A stretch of DNA of 64,000 nt from Nostocoides sp. (GCA_016702415.1 JADJEA010000001.1:1097001-1161000), one strand, 5' to 3'. Positions 16,982 to 25,112 are shown, counted from the stretch's first letter. Notes: generated from the letters alone by a model not told the origin. Numbers and translations are program-made.

Positions 16982-18248
16982 GGATGACTCCGTGCCGGTC
17001 CCCGCGCCAGTGGTCGGGGAGGATGTGGTCCAGGACGTCGTCGACCGTCACCGCGCCCAGGAGCCGCTTCTGGTCATCGATGACCGGCACCGAGACGAGG
17101 TCATAGGTCGCGAACGTCCGGGTGATCAGCCCGAGGCTGGCGTCGACGCGAACCGGCTCGGTGTCGGTGTCGAGGAACTGCCCGACGGAGGCGTGCGGGG
17201 GCTCGCGCAGGAGCCGCTGGAGGTGCACCAGCCCGAGGTATTTCCCGGTGGGCGGCTCCAGGGGGGAGCGGCATACGAACACCGTCGTCGCGATCGTCGT
17301 CGCGACCTCGGAGCGGCGCACCAGGGCCAGCGCCTCGGCGACGCTGGCCTCCGGACCGAGAATGATCGGCTCGGTCGTCATCAGACCACCGGCGGTGTTC
17401 TCGTCGTAGGAGATCAGCCGGCGCAGCGGCGCGGCCTCGTCCGGCTCCATGAGGGTCAGGAGTTCCTCGGCCCGCTCGGGGGGCAGGTCGTTGAGGAGGT
17501 CGGCGGCGTCGTCCGGCTCCATCGCCTCCAGGACGTCGACCGCCCGCTCGACGGGGATGGAGGTGACGATGTCGACCTGGTCGGTCTCGGGAAGCTCGGC
17601 CATGACGTCGGCGAGGCGCTCGGTGTCGAGGGCGGCGACGACCTCGGAGCGCCGTTTGGGGGTGAGGTCGGCGACGGCCTCGGCGAGGTCGGCGGCGTTG
17701 AGGTCGGCATACTGCTGCAGTAGTCGTTCGGCGGACTGCTCCTCACCGACAGTCAGCAGGCCGGTGACGTCCTCGACCCCGACGACAAAAGTCGTCCCGG
17801 AGCGGCTGCGCAGCCGGCTGAGCGTGGTGGTGCGCAGCGGTCGCTCCCGGCAGAAGACCTTGGTCACCCACCAGTTGCGGTTGCGCTCCCACTCGATCCC
17901 GATGTCCTCGACGACCGCTTCGACCAGGCCCTGCTCGGTGCGCGCTTGGACCGGACGTTCGATGAGTTCGGCCAGGATGAGCGTCTCGTTGGCGCGCTGC
18001 TCGAAGCGGCGCATATTGACCAGCCCGGTCGTGATGACCTGGCCGCCGTCGACGGAGGTGACCCGGGTCATCGGGACGAAGACCCGCCGCCGGCCCGGGA
18101 CCTCCACGACAAGGCCGATGACCCGCGGACGCCGCTGCAGGGAGAACATCGCGACCACATCCCGCACCCGCCCCACCTGGTCACCGAGGGGGTCGAACAC
18201 GCGCAGCTTGGCCAGTCGGCCGACGAACACGCGTGTGGGGGCACTCAC
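16974..18248 (-). CDS. cytosolic PRC-barrel / MgtE_N / CBS-domain protein
   Basis: A 424-residue protein made of a PRC-barrel-like N-terminal region (FVGRLAKLRVFDPLGDQVGRVRDVVAM), an MgtE N-terminal superhelix (AADLAEAVADLTPKRRSEVVAALDTERLADVMAELPETDQVDIVTSIP, about 185-290) and a pair of CBS domains at the C-terminus (MTTEPIILGPEASVAEALALVRR and VSVPVIDDQKRLLGAVTVDDVLDHI). It has no membrane helices, so it corresponds to only the regulatory half of an MgtE magnesium channel and should not be called a transporter. GTG 18248 has a TAGCCT -10 element 6 bases upstream. A homologue (Rv1232c) sits near mrp in M. tuberculosis. A role in sensing Mg2+ or nucleotides is inference. Confidence 0.82.
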   Translation of the reverse strand: MSAPTRVFVGRLAKLRVFDPLGDQVGRVRDVVAMFSLQRRPRVIGLVVEVPGRRRVFVPMTRVTSVDGGQVITTGLVNMRRFEQRANETLILAELIERPVQARTEQGLVEAVVEDIGIEWERNRNWWVTKVFCRERPLRTTTLSRLRSRSGTTFVVGVEDVTGLLTVGEEQSAERLLQQYADLNAADLAEAVADLTPKRRSEVVAALDTERLADVMAELPETDQVDIVTSIPVERAVDVLEAMEPDDAADLLNDLPPERAEELLTLMEPDEAAPLRRLISYDENTAGGLMTTEPIILGPEASVAEALALVRRSEVATTIATTVFVCRSPLEPPTGKYLGLVHLQRLLREPPHASVGQFLDTDTEPVRVDASLGLITRTFATYDLVSVPVIDDQKRLLGAVTVDDVLDHILPDHWRGDRHGVIHG

Positions 18249-18254
18249 GCCCCC

Positions 18255-18260
18255 AGGCTA
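18255..18260 (-). promoter_or_regulatory. -10 element of the MgtE_N/CBS gene
   Basis: Minus-strand TAGCCT, 6 bases before the GTG start at 18248. Confidence 0.45.
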
Positions 18261-18393
18261 GTGGTCGCTCCCGCGGGTGCCCCGGTATGCCGCGCCGCCC
18301 ACGCCCCGCCAGCAGGCACCGCCCGCCGCCCTCACCCGGCCGGCGCGCACCACCCGCAGACCTCGCCCCGCCGGGGACGCCCTGTCGGTATGC

Positions 18394-18438
18394 CGGGTCG
18401 TCCCCATGCGGGTCGTCCCCGTGCGGGTCGTCCGGATG
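18394..18438. repeat. three tandem 15-bp units upstream of the PPOX-type gene
   Basis: CGGGTCGTCCCCATG, CGGGTCGTCCCCGTG and CGGGTCGTCCGGATG follow one another at 18394, 18409 and 18424. They occupy much of the 226-base spacer between divergent genes (18249-18474); otherwise that spacer shows only two GTATGCCG words and a -10 element. Confidence 0.7.
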
Positions 18439-18462
18439 CTGCAGCGCCCTCGCGCGCGGCGG

Positions 18463-18468
18463 GATACT
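18463..18468 (+). promoter_or_regulatory. -10 element of the PPOX-type gene
   Basis: GATACT ends 6 bases before the ATG at 18475. Confidence 0.35.
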
Positions 18469-18474
18469 CGGGGG

Positions 18475-19117
18475 ATGGAGCCGATGACCCACGTGACCAC
18501 GGTCGAGGAGTTGCGCGCGATCGTCGGTGAGCCGGGCGAACGCGCGCGGACGAAGGTGCGGCCGCGGTTGGACCCGGACGACATCGCCTGGCTCGGCGCC
18601 GCCACTATCGCTCTCGTGGCGACGAGTTCGGCCGACGGGCGGTGCGACGTCTCGCCCAAGGGGGACCCGGCCGGGTCACTCGTTCATGTCGTCGACCCGG
18701 GCACCATCGCCCTTGCCGAGCGGCCCGGGAACCGGCGCGTCGACGGGTATCTCAATATCCTCGAAAACCCGCACACCGGGCTCATCTTTCATCATTCCCG
18801 GGAGGTCCGACACTCTCCGGGTCAACGGCCGGGCTCGCCTCGTCCGCGACGAACCGTGGTTCGCGGAGTTGTCGGTGCAGGGGAAGCGGCCGGTCCTCGC
18901 CCTCGTCGTCGAGATCGAGGAGGTTTTCGGCCATTGCGCCCGCAGCCTGGTGCGGGGTCGGGCCTGGCATCCGGACGCGTGGGATCCGTTCTCGGTGGAC
19001 GACGTCAGCGCCTCCGCCCGGGAGCGTCGCGCCCGCGGCGAGCGCACCGATCTGGCGCGCACCGTCACTGGGCTGGAGGAGGAGCAGATCGCGTCGTATG
19101 GCGGTGGGCTCTACTGA
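18475..19117 (+). pseudogene. FMN-dependent PPOX-type flavoprotein, broken by a one-base insertion
   Basis: The first frame (MEPMTHVTTVEELRAIVGEPGERAR... to NPHTGLIF) and a second frame (IIPGRSDTLRVNGRARLVRDEPWFAELSV... to ASYGGGLY) together make one pyridoxamine-phosphate-oxidase-like split-barrel protein of about 213 residues; members of this MSMEG_1061-like group bind FMN. The break is at the TTT of 18787-18789: removing one T gives LIFIIPGRSDTLRVNG. The whole span is 643 bases, that is 3n+1, consistent with one extra base and no other lesion. Characteristic segments are SSADGRCDVSPKGDPAGSL and the conserved C-terminal WDPFSVDD. True pseudogene or sequencing error cannot be decided here; substrate unknown. 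Confidence 0.8.
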
Positions 19118-19121
19118 GCCG

Positions 19122-19173
19122 CCACTCCCACCCCGCGCCCAACCGGACCGGCCGGGCCTGAGCGGGGGAGTGG
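19122..19173. terminator. hairpin between convergent genes
   Basis: CCACTCCC (19122-19129) pairs with GGGAGTGG (19166-19173) and CCGC (19133-19136) with GCGG (19162-19165), a 12-pair stem with a 3-base bulge. It lies between the PPOX-type gene and the gene ending at 19183. Confidence 0.45.
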
Positions 19174-19182
19174 GGTGAGCTG

Positions 19183-19728
19183 TCAGAGGGTGCGCCGGCG
19201 CTGAGGCCGTCCGCCGAGGTGCCAGGGGCGTCGCCCACCGGTGGTCCCGGCGGCAGGGGCGAATGCCGCGGCACCGGAGCGGTCGGCATACCTCCCGGGG
19301 GCCTGGAGGGGTGCACCGAAGGGGCGCAGGGCGAAGATCATGCCCGACTCGCGCCACCGCGCCGCGAGGTCGTCGGTCGCGTTGAGTCGTTCGGCGGCGA
19401 GGGCGGCCACGGCCGGCTCCCACGCGGGGTCGTCCGGCGTGACCTCGCGCACGGACACCGCGACCTCGAGCAGTCGGCCGCCGGAGTCCTTGCTGCGCAG
19501 GAGGATCCGTGCCTCATCGGTCCGTTCTTCGTCGGTCAGTGGGGGGAGGGCTTGCTCGCCCGGCCCGGTGACCACGAGGACCTCGCCGTCGATCGTGGCG
19601 AACCACGCGGCGCTGGTCCGACCGGCGCTCTCGATCCAACAAACCGAGGATTTCGCGAGGGCCTCGGCCAGGAGCGCAGACAGGTTGAGCGGGGGTGTGG
19701 CGGAACTCTCGCCGGCCGGCTCGGTCAT
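19183..19728 (-). CDS. conserved hypothetical actinobacterial protein
   Basis: A 181-residue soluble protein that I do not recognise as a named family. MTEPAGESSATPPLNLSALLAEALAKSSVCWIES is followed by an alpha/beta region (AAWFATIDGEVLVVTGPGEQALPPL, RLLEVAVSVREVTPDDPAWEPAVAALAAERLN) that suggests a split-barrel or pyridoxamine-oxidase-like strand pattern. The C-terminus is Ala/Gly/Arg-rich. ATG 19728 is the best start, with CACAGT 7 bases upstream. It is divergent from the citrate-lyase-like pair and convergent with the flavoprotein gene; no functional link is visible. Confidence 0.65.
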   Translation of the reverse strand: MTEPAGESSATPPLNLSALLAEALAKSSVCWIESAGRTSAAWFATIDGEVLVVTGPGEQALPPLTDEERTDEARILLRSKDSGGRLLEVAVSVREVTPDDPAWEPAVAALAAERLNATDDLAARWRESGMIFALRPFGAPLQAPGRYADRSGAAAFAPAAGTTGGRRPWHLGGRPQRRRTL

Positions 19729-19787
19729 GCTTGCCACTGTGTCATACGTCCCGTCGGGAGCGGATGTATTCTCGCGCGCCCCGCTGT

Positions 19788-19793
19788 TAGCGT
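19788..19793 (+). promoter_or_regulatory. -10 element of the citrate-lyase-like operon
   Basis: TAGCGT ends 7 bases before ATG 19801 and supports that start over the GTG at 19792. Confidence 0.45.
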
Positions 19794-19800
19794 GCCGAAT

Positions 19801-20883
19801 ATGCGTAGTGCAAAGGCGTTCTTCGCGCCCCTGGCGGTCGGTGCCCCTGCTCCTGTCCGGGAGGTCCCGGCCAGGCCGAGCCGGATGATCCACTTCTTCG
19901 ACCCGAGCAACGAGAAGATGGCGGCCAAGGTCCCCAGCCTGGTCGGGACCGTCGATGTCCTGCTCGGCAACCTCGAGGACGCGGTCAAGGCCGATCGCAA
20001 GGAAGCCGCTCGGGCCGGACTGGTCGCGATCGCCAAGGCCACCGATTTCGGGACCGCGACCCAGTTGTGGACCCGGGTCAACAGCCTCGACAGTCCCTGG
20101 GTCCTCGACGACCTCATCACTCTCGTCACCGAGGTCGGCGACAAGCTCGACGTCATCATGGTGCCGAAGGTCCAAGGACCCGAGGACATCCACTATGTCG
20201 ACCGGCTGCTCGCCCAGTTGGAGGCCCGGGCCGGCCTGAGCCGCCCGATCCTCGTCCACGCGATCCTTGAGACGGCCCGCGGCATGGCCAATGTCGAGGA
20301 GATCGCGGGAGCATCCCCCCGGATGCAGGGCATTTCCCTGGGCCCGGCCGACCTCGCGGCCGACCGGCGGATGAAGACGACCCGGGTCGGCGGGGGCCAC
20401 CCCGGATATCTCGTGCGGCAGGACCCGCCGGTGGGCGTCGAGGACGCGATCAACGCCGAGCGGGCGGTCTTCCAGCAGGATCTGTGGCACTACACGATCG
20501 CCCGGATGGTCGACGCGTGCGCGATGCACGGGATCTTCCCCTACTACGGCCCCTTCGGCGACATCAAGGACGTCGTGGCCTGCGAGGACCAGTTCCGCAA
20601 CGCCTTCCTGCTCGGCTGCGTGGGCGCCTGGTCGTTGCACCCGGCGCAGATCGCCATCGCCAAGAAGGTCTTCTCGCCGAGCGCGGCCGATGTCGCGCAT
20701 GCCCGCCGGGTCAAGGAGGCGATGGGCGACGGGACGGGTGCGGTGATGCTCGACGGCAAGATGGAGGACGATGCCAGCCTCAAACAATGCCTGGTCATCC
20801 TCGCGCTCGCCGACCAGCTCTCGGCCGGCGACCCCGAACTCGCCGCGCTCTATGCGCCCGCGTCGACGGAGGCGGGTGCGTGA
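19801..20883 (+). CDS. HpcH/HpaI aldolase / CitE-like CoA-ester lyase (first of pair)
   Basis: A 360-residue TIM-barrel enzyme of the HpcH/HpaI-citrate lyase family, close in pattern to malyl-CoA lyases. Expected sites are VLLGNLEDAVKADRKEAAR (phosphate/CoA loop), the metal-binding glutamate in HAILETARGMANVEEIAGASPRMQGISLGPADLAADRRM, and the C-terminal active-site-lid region GCVGAWSLHPAQIAIAKKVFSP. ATG 19801 has a TAGCGT element 7 bases upstream. The stop overlaps the next gene's start by one base (TGATG), so the two are translationally coupled and may form a heteromer or act on related CoA thioesters. The exact substrate (malyl-, citramalyl- or methylmalyl-CoA) cannot be decided. Confidence 0.82.
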   Translation: MRSAKAFFAPLAVGAPAPVREVPARPSRMIHFFDPSNEKMAAKVPSLVGTVDVLLGNLEDAVKADRKEAARAGLVAIAKATDFGTATQLWTRVNSLDSPWVLDDLITLVTEVGDKLDVIMVPKVQGPEDIHYVDRLLAQLEARAGLSRPILVHAILETARGMANVEEIAGASPRMQGISLGPADLAADRRMKTTRVGGGHPGYLVRQDPPVGVEDAINAERAVFQQDLWHYTIARMVDACAMHGIFPYYGPFGDIKDVVACEDQFRNAFLLGCVGAWSLHPAQIAIAKKVFSPSAADVAHARRVKEAMGDGTGAVMLDGKMEDDASLKQCLVILALADQLSAGDPELAALYAPASTEAGA

Positions 20884-21752
20884 TGAGCAAGCACGCCTAC
20901 CGACCCCGCCGCTCCGTCCTCTACATGCCCAGCTCGAACGAGCGGGCGCTGGAGAAGGCCAAGGCCCTGCCGGTCGATGCCCTCATCCTCGACCTCGAGG
21001 ACGCTGTCGGCCCCGACTTCAAGGAGGCCGCCCGCGAGAACGCCTGTGCGGCGGCAAAATCCGGGGACTATGGCCGGCGCGAGATCACCATCCGCGTCAA
21101 CGGCATCGGGACGGCCTGGCACGACGCCGATCTCAAGGCCGCCTGCCACGCCGGACCCGACGGCATCGTCGTCCCCAAGGTCAACACCGCCAAGGAGGTG
21201 GAGCAACTCGTCAAGGCGATGCACCACTTCCACGCGCCGAAGCACACCCGGCTCTGGGCGATGATCGAGACGCCGGAGGCGATCTTCAACGCCCGCAAGA
21301 TCGCCGGTGCCTCCGACCGGCTCGCCTGCTTCGTCCTCGGCACCAATGATCTGGTCAAGGAACTCCAGGCCCAGATCGTCCCCGGCCGGGCCCCGCTGCT
21401 GACGGCGCTGTCGATGGCCCTCCTGGCCGCCCGGCGCGCCGGGATCGCCTGCCTCGACGGCGTGTTCAATGACGTCAAGGATGCCGAGGGCTTCGCCGCG
21501 GAGTGCGTGCAGGGTCGCCAGTTCGGGTTCGACGGCAAGACCCTCATCCACCCCGGCCAGGTCGAGGTGTGCAATAGCACCTTCGCGCCGAGCGAGGCGG
21601 AGGTCGCGGACGCCCAAGGGATGCTCGCGGCGTGGGAGGCCGGCGCCGGACGTGGGGTGGTCACCTACAACGGCAAGATGGTCGAGAACCTTCACGTCGA
21701 CATCGCGCGCCGCATCCTCGCCACACACGAGGCGATCACCGCCAGCGACTGA
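20883..21752 (+). CDS. CitE-like CoA-ester lyase (second of pair)
   Basis: A 289-residue CitE-like TIM-barrel lyase, shorter than its partner. Motifs: RRSVLYMPSSNERALEKAKALPVDALILDLEDAVGPDFKEAAREN, ITIRVNG (substrate-binding Arg), WAMIETPEAIFNARKIA with the metal-binding Glu, VLGTNDLVKELQ with the second acidic ligand, and FGFDGKTLIHPGQVEVCNSTF. It starts on the ATG that overlaps the preceding stop by one base. A paired arrangement of two paralogous lyases is unusual enough to suggest one of them has a modified role, although the named catalytic residues look present in both. Confidence 0.85.
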   Translation: MSKHAYRPRRSVLYMPSSNERALEKAKALPVDALILDLEDAVGPDFKEAARENACAAAKSGDYGRREITIRVNGIGTAWHDADLKAACHAGPDGIVVPKVNTAKEVEQLVKAMHHFHAPKHTRLWAMIETPEAIFNARKIAGASDRLACFVLGTNDLVKELQAQIVPGRAPLLTALSMALLAARRAGIACLDGVFNDVKDAEGFAAECVQGRQFGFDGKTLIHPGQVEVCNSTFAPSEAEVADAQGMLAAWEAGAGRGVVTYNGKMVENLHVDIARRILATHEAITASD

Positions 21753-21868
21753 TCCCACGCGACCGGTCCGGGGCACCGTCCACGCGACCGGGCCGAAACC
21801 CGCGTGACTGTTCGGTCCCTGCGCCCTGGCGCGACGGCGTCCCGGGTCCTGCCGCGACGACCCGTGCG

Positions 21869-22659
21869 TCAGGTGGATGGTGCGTGGTCGGCGAGCCAGT
21901 CCATCTGCCGCCCGGCATGGTCGTGCCAGAAGCCGGTGGTGTGCCCGCCGGGGTCGACCGTGAACACGGCATGGGAAGCTTCCCCGCGAACGCCCGATTG
22001 GCCGCGAGGAACGGATCGGCCGATCCACAGTCGAGCCGGATCGGTATGCGGGAGAGCACCTCCGTCCGCGCGAACACGTCGTGGGCCAGGAAGTCCTCGC
22101 GATCGTCGAAGGCACCGGCGGCGCTCAGTCCGGGCTCGGTCCACAATGCCGCGCTCTCGGCGACGACACCGAAGACCGCTGCGGCGCCCAGCTGGGACGC
22201 CAGGAGCAGCGCGCCGTAGCCGCCCATCGAGAAGCCGAGGAAGGCGATGGGCGCCGTCGCCGCGATGCGGGCCTTGGTCCGGGCCAGCGGGACGAAGTCG
22301 TCCACCACCATGGCGCCCGGGTCCAGGCCCGCCCGGCGCCGGTGCCAGTAGGAGTTGCCCCCGCTCACCGCGGCAACCGCCAGCCGGGTCCGGGCGACGT
22401 GGTCGGCCAGGGCGAGGCCGTCCATCATCCCGGGGGCATCCGTGCCGAACCCGTGGAGCGCGATGACGAGTCCCCGCGCGGGGGCGTCGGTCGGGGTGAC
22501 GATGCGCCAGGCCGGGGACGCTCCGGGCATATGCGTCGAGGTCAGGGACCCCTCCTCGGTCCGTATGCCGATCCCGCCCCCGCGCTGACACCCGCCCACC
22601 CCCTGCGTGGTCACCGCCGCGCCGGCCCCGCCGAGCAGGACGTGGCGGCGGGTCGGCAT
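21869..22659 (-). pseudogene. Tat-lipoprotein alpha/beta-hydrolase esterase, broken by a one-base deletion
   Basis: Secreted serine esterase of the PHB-depolymerase/feruloyl-esterase-like type. The N-terminus MPTRRHVLLGGAGAAVTTQGVGGC has a twin-arginine motif and a lipobox-like cysteine. The domain shows LVIALHGFGTDAPGMMDG and the nucleophile elbow GFSMGGYG. The frame breaks at the GGG of 21973-21975: adding one base joins ...NRAFAGKLP to HAVFTVDPGGHTTGFWHDHAGRQMDWLADHAPST, which carries the catalytic His region and the stop at 21869. With that base the gene is 264 codons. A GAGGAG ribosome binding site precedes the ATG at 22659, which itself lies within a GTATGCCG word. Confidence 0.8.
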
Positions 22660-22713
22660 ACGGGTGGCTCCTCGGACGGTGAGCCGGCAGGATAGCGCGG
22701 CCGTCTCGGGGCC

Positions 22714-22741
22714 TTGACAGCGTGCGCCGCACGAGTAATGT
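22714..22741 (+). promoter_or_regulatory. canonical sigma-70-type promoter of the membrane-protein/GntR operon
   Basis: TTGACA (22714-22719), 16-base spacer, TAATGT (22736-22741). It is one of only two clear TTGACA-type promoters I see in the window. A start site near 22748 excludes the GTG at 22722 as the gene start. Confidence 0.7.
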
Positions 22742-22759
22742 GTTTGTAGCACTACAAAC
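22742..22759 (+). promoter_or_regulatory. palindromic operator, probable GntR-family binding site
   Basis: GTTTGTAG and CTACAAAC form a perfect 8-bp inverted repeat with a 2-bp spacer, placed right after the -10 element over the expected transcription start. The operon it precedes encodes a YtrA-like GntR regulator, so autorepression is the natural reading (inference). Confidence 0.65.
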
Positions 22760-22781
22760 TGCGACAAAGGGAGTGGCGGAG

Positions 22782-23690
22782 ATGAGACGTGGTGGCCCGA
22801 TGGCCGGTGCGGTCGAGATCCAATTCGGTGAGGTCACGGGCCGGATCGTGCTCCTCCTCCTCATCATCGTGCCCTTCCTCGTGGTCGCGTGGTCGGTGCG
22901 GAACGCCATGGTGGAGAAGGAGATCCGTCGATTGCAGCGCGTGGCGGGACTGCCCGACCCGGGCCCGGACCGGGCCCCTTTGGCCGAGTGGATGCGCGTG
23001 CGCCAGACCGGCCGGGTGATCGGGCTGACGGCGATGTTCCTTGCCGGCGGGGCATTGTGCGCCTACCGGGGAGACATTCCGTTCCCGTGGATCGCCATCG
23101 TCGTCCCGGTGGCCGCGGCCCTCGGCACCGGGCTGGGGCACCTCCGCTCGATCCCGGCCGGAACCCGTCCGCGCGTGGCCCAACTACGGCGGCGCGAACT
23201 TAGGGACTATGTCACGCCGGGGGAGCGGGCGATCGCTCGGGCCACGCTGCCGTTGCCGGTCGCGGCCGTCGCCGTCCTCATCGCCGGTGCGGTCATGGGC
23301 TCCCCGTCCGGGACGGCTGTCGCCCTCGCCGCCGGCGGTCTCGCGGCCACCGTCGCCGTCTCGGCGACCACGGTGTGGATCCTGCGACGCGCGCTGGCGC
23401 GCGCCGTCGACCTGGGCAGCCCGCTCGGCCTCGCGTGGGAGGAGGTCGTCCGCGCCCAGACCCTGCGGGATCTCCTCGGCTGCGCGGCTCTCCTGGCCGC
23501 CGGCGGAGGTGCGGCCGTACTCGTCACGGCCGAGGAGGTGTCGGTCGGCTGGCCGCATTGGTTCAGGGATGCGGCGCGAGTCCTCCTGGGCGTCGCCCTG
23601 CTCGTCCTGCTCGCGCTCCTGGTCGCGGCGATCGCGGATCAGCATTTCGGCTGGGCGCGCGGGCACGCGCTGGCCGACGTCCACCCATGA
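22782..23690 (+). CDS. polytopic membrane protein of a GntR-regulated operon
   Basis: A 302-residue protein with about seven hydrophobic segments (GRIVLLLLIIVPFLVVAWSV at residue 15; VIGLTAMFLAGGALCAY; WIAIVVPVAAALGTGLG; TLPLPVAAVAVLIAGAVMG; AVALAAGGLAATVAVSATTVWIL; LLGCAALLAAGGGAAVLV; LLGVALLVLLALLVAAI). I do not recognise a named family; similar membrane proteins are encoded with YtrA-type GntR regulators. ATG 22782 was chosen because transcription probably starts near 22748 and AAAGGGAG (22766-22773) is a good ribosome binding site for it. Its stop overlaps the regulator's ATG by 4 bases. Confidence 0.75.
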   Translation: MRRGGPMAGAVEIQFGEVTGRIVLLLLIIVPFLVVAWSVRNAMVEKEIRRLQRVAGLPDPGPDRAPLAEWMRVRQTGRVIGLTAMFLAGGALCAYRGDIPFPWIAIVVPVAAALGTGLGHLRSIPAGTRPRVAQLRRRELRDYVTPGERAIARATLPLPVAAVAVLIAGAVMGSPSGTAVALAAGGLAATVAVSATTVWILRRALARAVDLGSPLGLAWEEVVRAQTLRDLLGCAALLAAGGGAAVLVTAEEVSVGWPHWFRDAARVLLGVALLVLLALLVAAIADQHFGWARGHALADVHP

Positions 23691-24037
23691 TTCTCACGGT
23701 CGAGCCGGGGTCGGTCACCCCGGCATACGAGCAGATCGTCACCCAGGTCATGGCCGCCGTCCGCGCCGGATCCCTCTCCCCGGGAACGCGATTGCCGACG
23801 GTTCGGCAGTTGGCCGGTGACCTCGGCTTGGCCGCCAACACCGTGGGCAAGGCCTACCGGCAGCTCGAGAGCGACGGCTACGTCGCGACGAACGGGCGCA
23901 ATGGGACGGTCGTCGCGGCACCACCGGCCGTCGCCGACGAGGAGCTCACCGCCGCCGCCGTCCTTTTCGTCAGGGCGGCCCGGCGCTCGGGACTCGCCCT
24001 CGGCGACGCGCTCGGGGTGATCCGCTCCGCGTGGTGA
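23687..24037 (+). CDS. GntR-family transcriptional regulator, YtrA-like
   Basis: A 116-residue DNA-binding protein consisting of the winged helix (PAYEQIVTQVMAAVRAGSLSPGTRLPTVRQLAGDLGLAANTVGKAYRQLESDGYVATNGRNGTVV) and a short C-terminal dimerisation helix pair, the size and layout of the YtrA subfamily. It overlaps the membrane-protein gene by 4 bases and is transcribed from the TTGACA promoter that carries the palindrome at 22742-22759, so it most likely represses its own operon until an unknown inducer, often a cell-wall-active compound in this subfamily, releases it. Confidence 0.88.
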   Translation: MILTVEPGSVTPAYEQIVTQVMAAVRAGSLSPGTRLPTVRQLAGDLGLAANTVGKAYRQLESDGYVATNGRNGTVVAAPPAVADEELTAAAVLFVRAARRSGLALGDALGVIRSAW

Positions 24038-24103
24038 CGGGCCGGGTCGAGCCCGTCGTCCCCCGGCGTCCGGGTGGGTGAGCATGGCACCCCACGCAGG
24101 GCA

Positions 24104-24943
24104 TCACCACCGGGAGGTGGCGGCGGCGACGAGGTCGCCGAAGAAGCCGTCCTCGTCCACGTCCAGTCCCTTGCTGGCGAACCAGGAGCAGAGGTTGTGC
24201 GTATCCCGGTGGAGGAAGTCGAAGCCCTGCGGGTTGCCGATGATATCGACGATCTGAGGCCAGTCGATGAAGACGAGCCGGCCCTCGTGGAGAAGGATGT
24301 TGTAGGCCGAGAGGTCCCCGTGCGCCCAGCCCTCCGCGGCGAGCCGCGTCAGCGTCTCCCGCGCCTGCTCGAAGAGTCCGGGCAGCGCCGATGGCTCGGG
24401 CCGCGCGGCCGCCAGGCGAGGGGCGGCAACCCCGTCGCTGCCGATGAACTCCATGAGCATCTCGCTCCCGTCCTGCTGGACGGGATAGGGCACCGGCAGA
24501 CCGAGGCGAGTCAAGGCGATCAGGGCCTCGAACTCGGCATACGCCCATTGGCCGGAGATCAACTCCCGGCCGAACTCCGTGCGCCGGGCCATGGCGCGCA
24601 TCTCCCGGGACCGACGGACGCGGCGGCCCTCGAGGTACCCGGCGTCGCGGTGGAAGAGGCGTCGCTCGGCCGAACGGAAGCGTTTGGCCGCCATGAGGCA
24701 ATCGCGGGCAGGGTGGTCGGTGCCGTCGGGGACCCAGCGGCGGACGACGTGGACGTCGGCCTCCTTGCCGGTCTTGAGGACCCCGAGGTCCTGTTCGACG
24801 GCGCCGAGGTCGGTGATGACCCAGTCGGGTCGGGGCGTCGGGCCGTGGGTGGCGCCGTCCCAGGTGGACCAGCGCTCGCCCTCCGGCGGGGCGTCAGGAG
24901 AGGTATCGACAGCGAGGGACGGGTCGTCCGGGTGGACATGCAT
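24104..24943 (-). CDS. RIO-type serine protein kinase
   Basis: A 279-residue atypical kinase of the RIO family, found in many actinobacteria but with unknown targets. Motifs: LKTGKEADVHVV (ATP-binding region), CLMAAKRFRSAERRLFHR with the ATP-contacting lysine, catalytic loop HGDLSAYNILL and the metal-binding FIDWPQIVD. The start is unclear. ATG 24943 (MHVHPDDPSLAV) has no ribosome site, whereas a strong AAGGAGG precedes ATG 25007, whose frame (MTVTGFALPCTTPFAHPETTT) would join this one if one C were removed near 24944-24946. It converges on the GntR gene. Confidence 0.85.
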   Translation of the reverse strand: MHVHPDDPSLAVDTSPDAPPEGERWSTWDGATHGPTPRPDWVITDLGAVEQDLGVLKTGKEADVHVVRRWVPDGTDHPARDCLMAAKRFRSAERRLFHRDAGYLEGRRVRRSREMRAMARRTEFGRELISGQWAYAEFEALIALTRLGLPVPYPVQQDGSEMLMEFIGSDGVAAPRLAAARPEPSALPGLFEQARETLTRLAAEGWAHGDLSAYNILLHEGRLVFIDWPQIVDIIGNPQGFDFLHRDTHNLCSWFASKGLDVDEDGFFGDLVAAATSRW

Positions 24944-25112
24944 GGGTGGTGGTCTCCGGGTGAGCGAAGGGTGTGGTGCAGGGCAGGGCAAAGCCAGTGA
25001 CCGTCATGGCGTCCTCCTTCGCTCGATCCGGATGCCGTCCCCTCACCCTCCCGCCGTCAGCCGTCCGCGCGCAACCGGTTTTCGGAGCGGGCGCGCAGAG
25101 ACGGCGGCGGCG

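Noticed and set aside
16974..18248. Calling this gene an MgtE magnesium transporter
   Set aside because: It has the MgtE_N and CBS parts only; no membrane segment is present.
22722..22781. Upstream GTG 22722 as start of the GntR-operon membrane protein
   Set aside because: It lies between the -35 and -10 elements, upstream of the expected transcription start; ATG 22782 has a good ribosome site.
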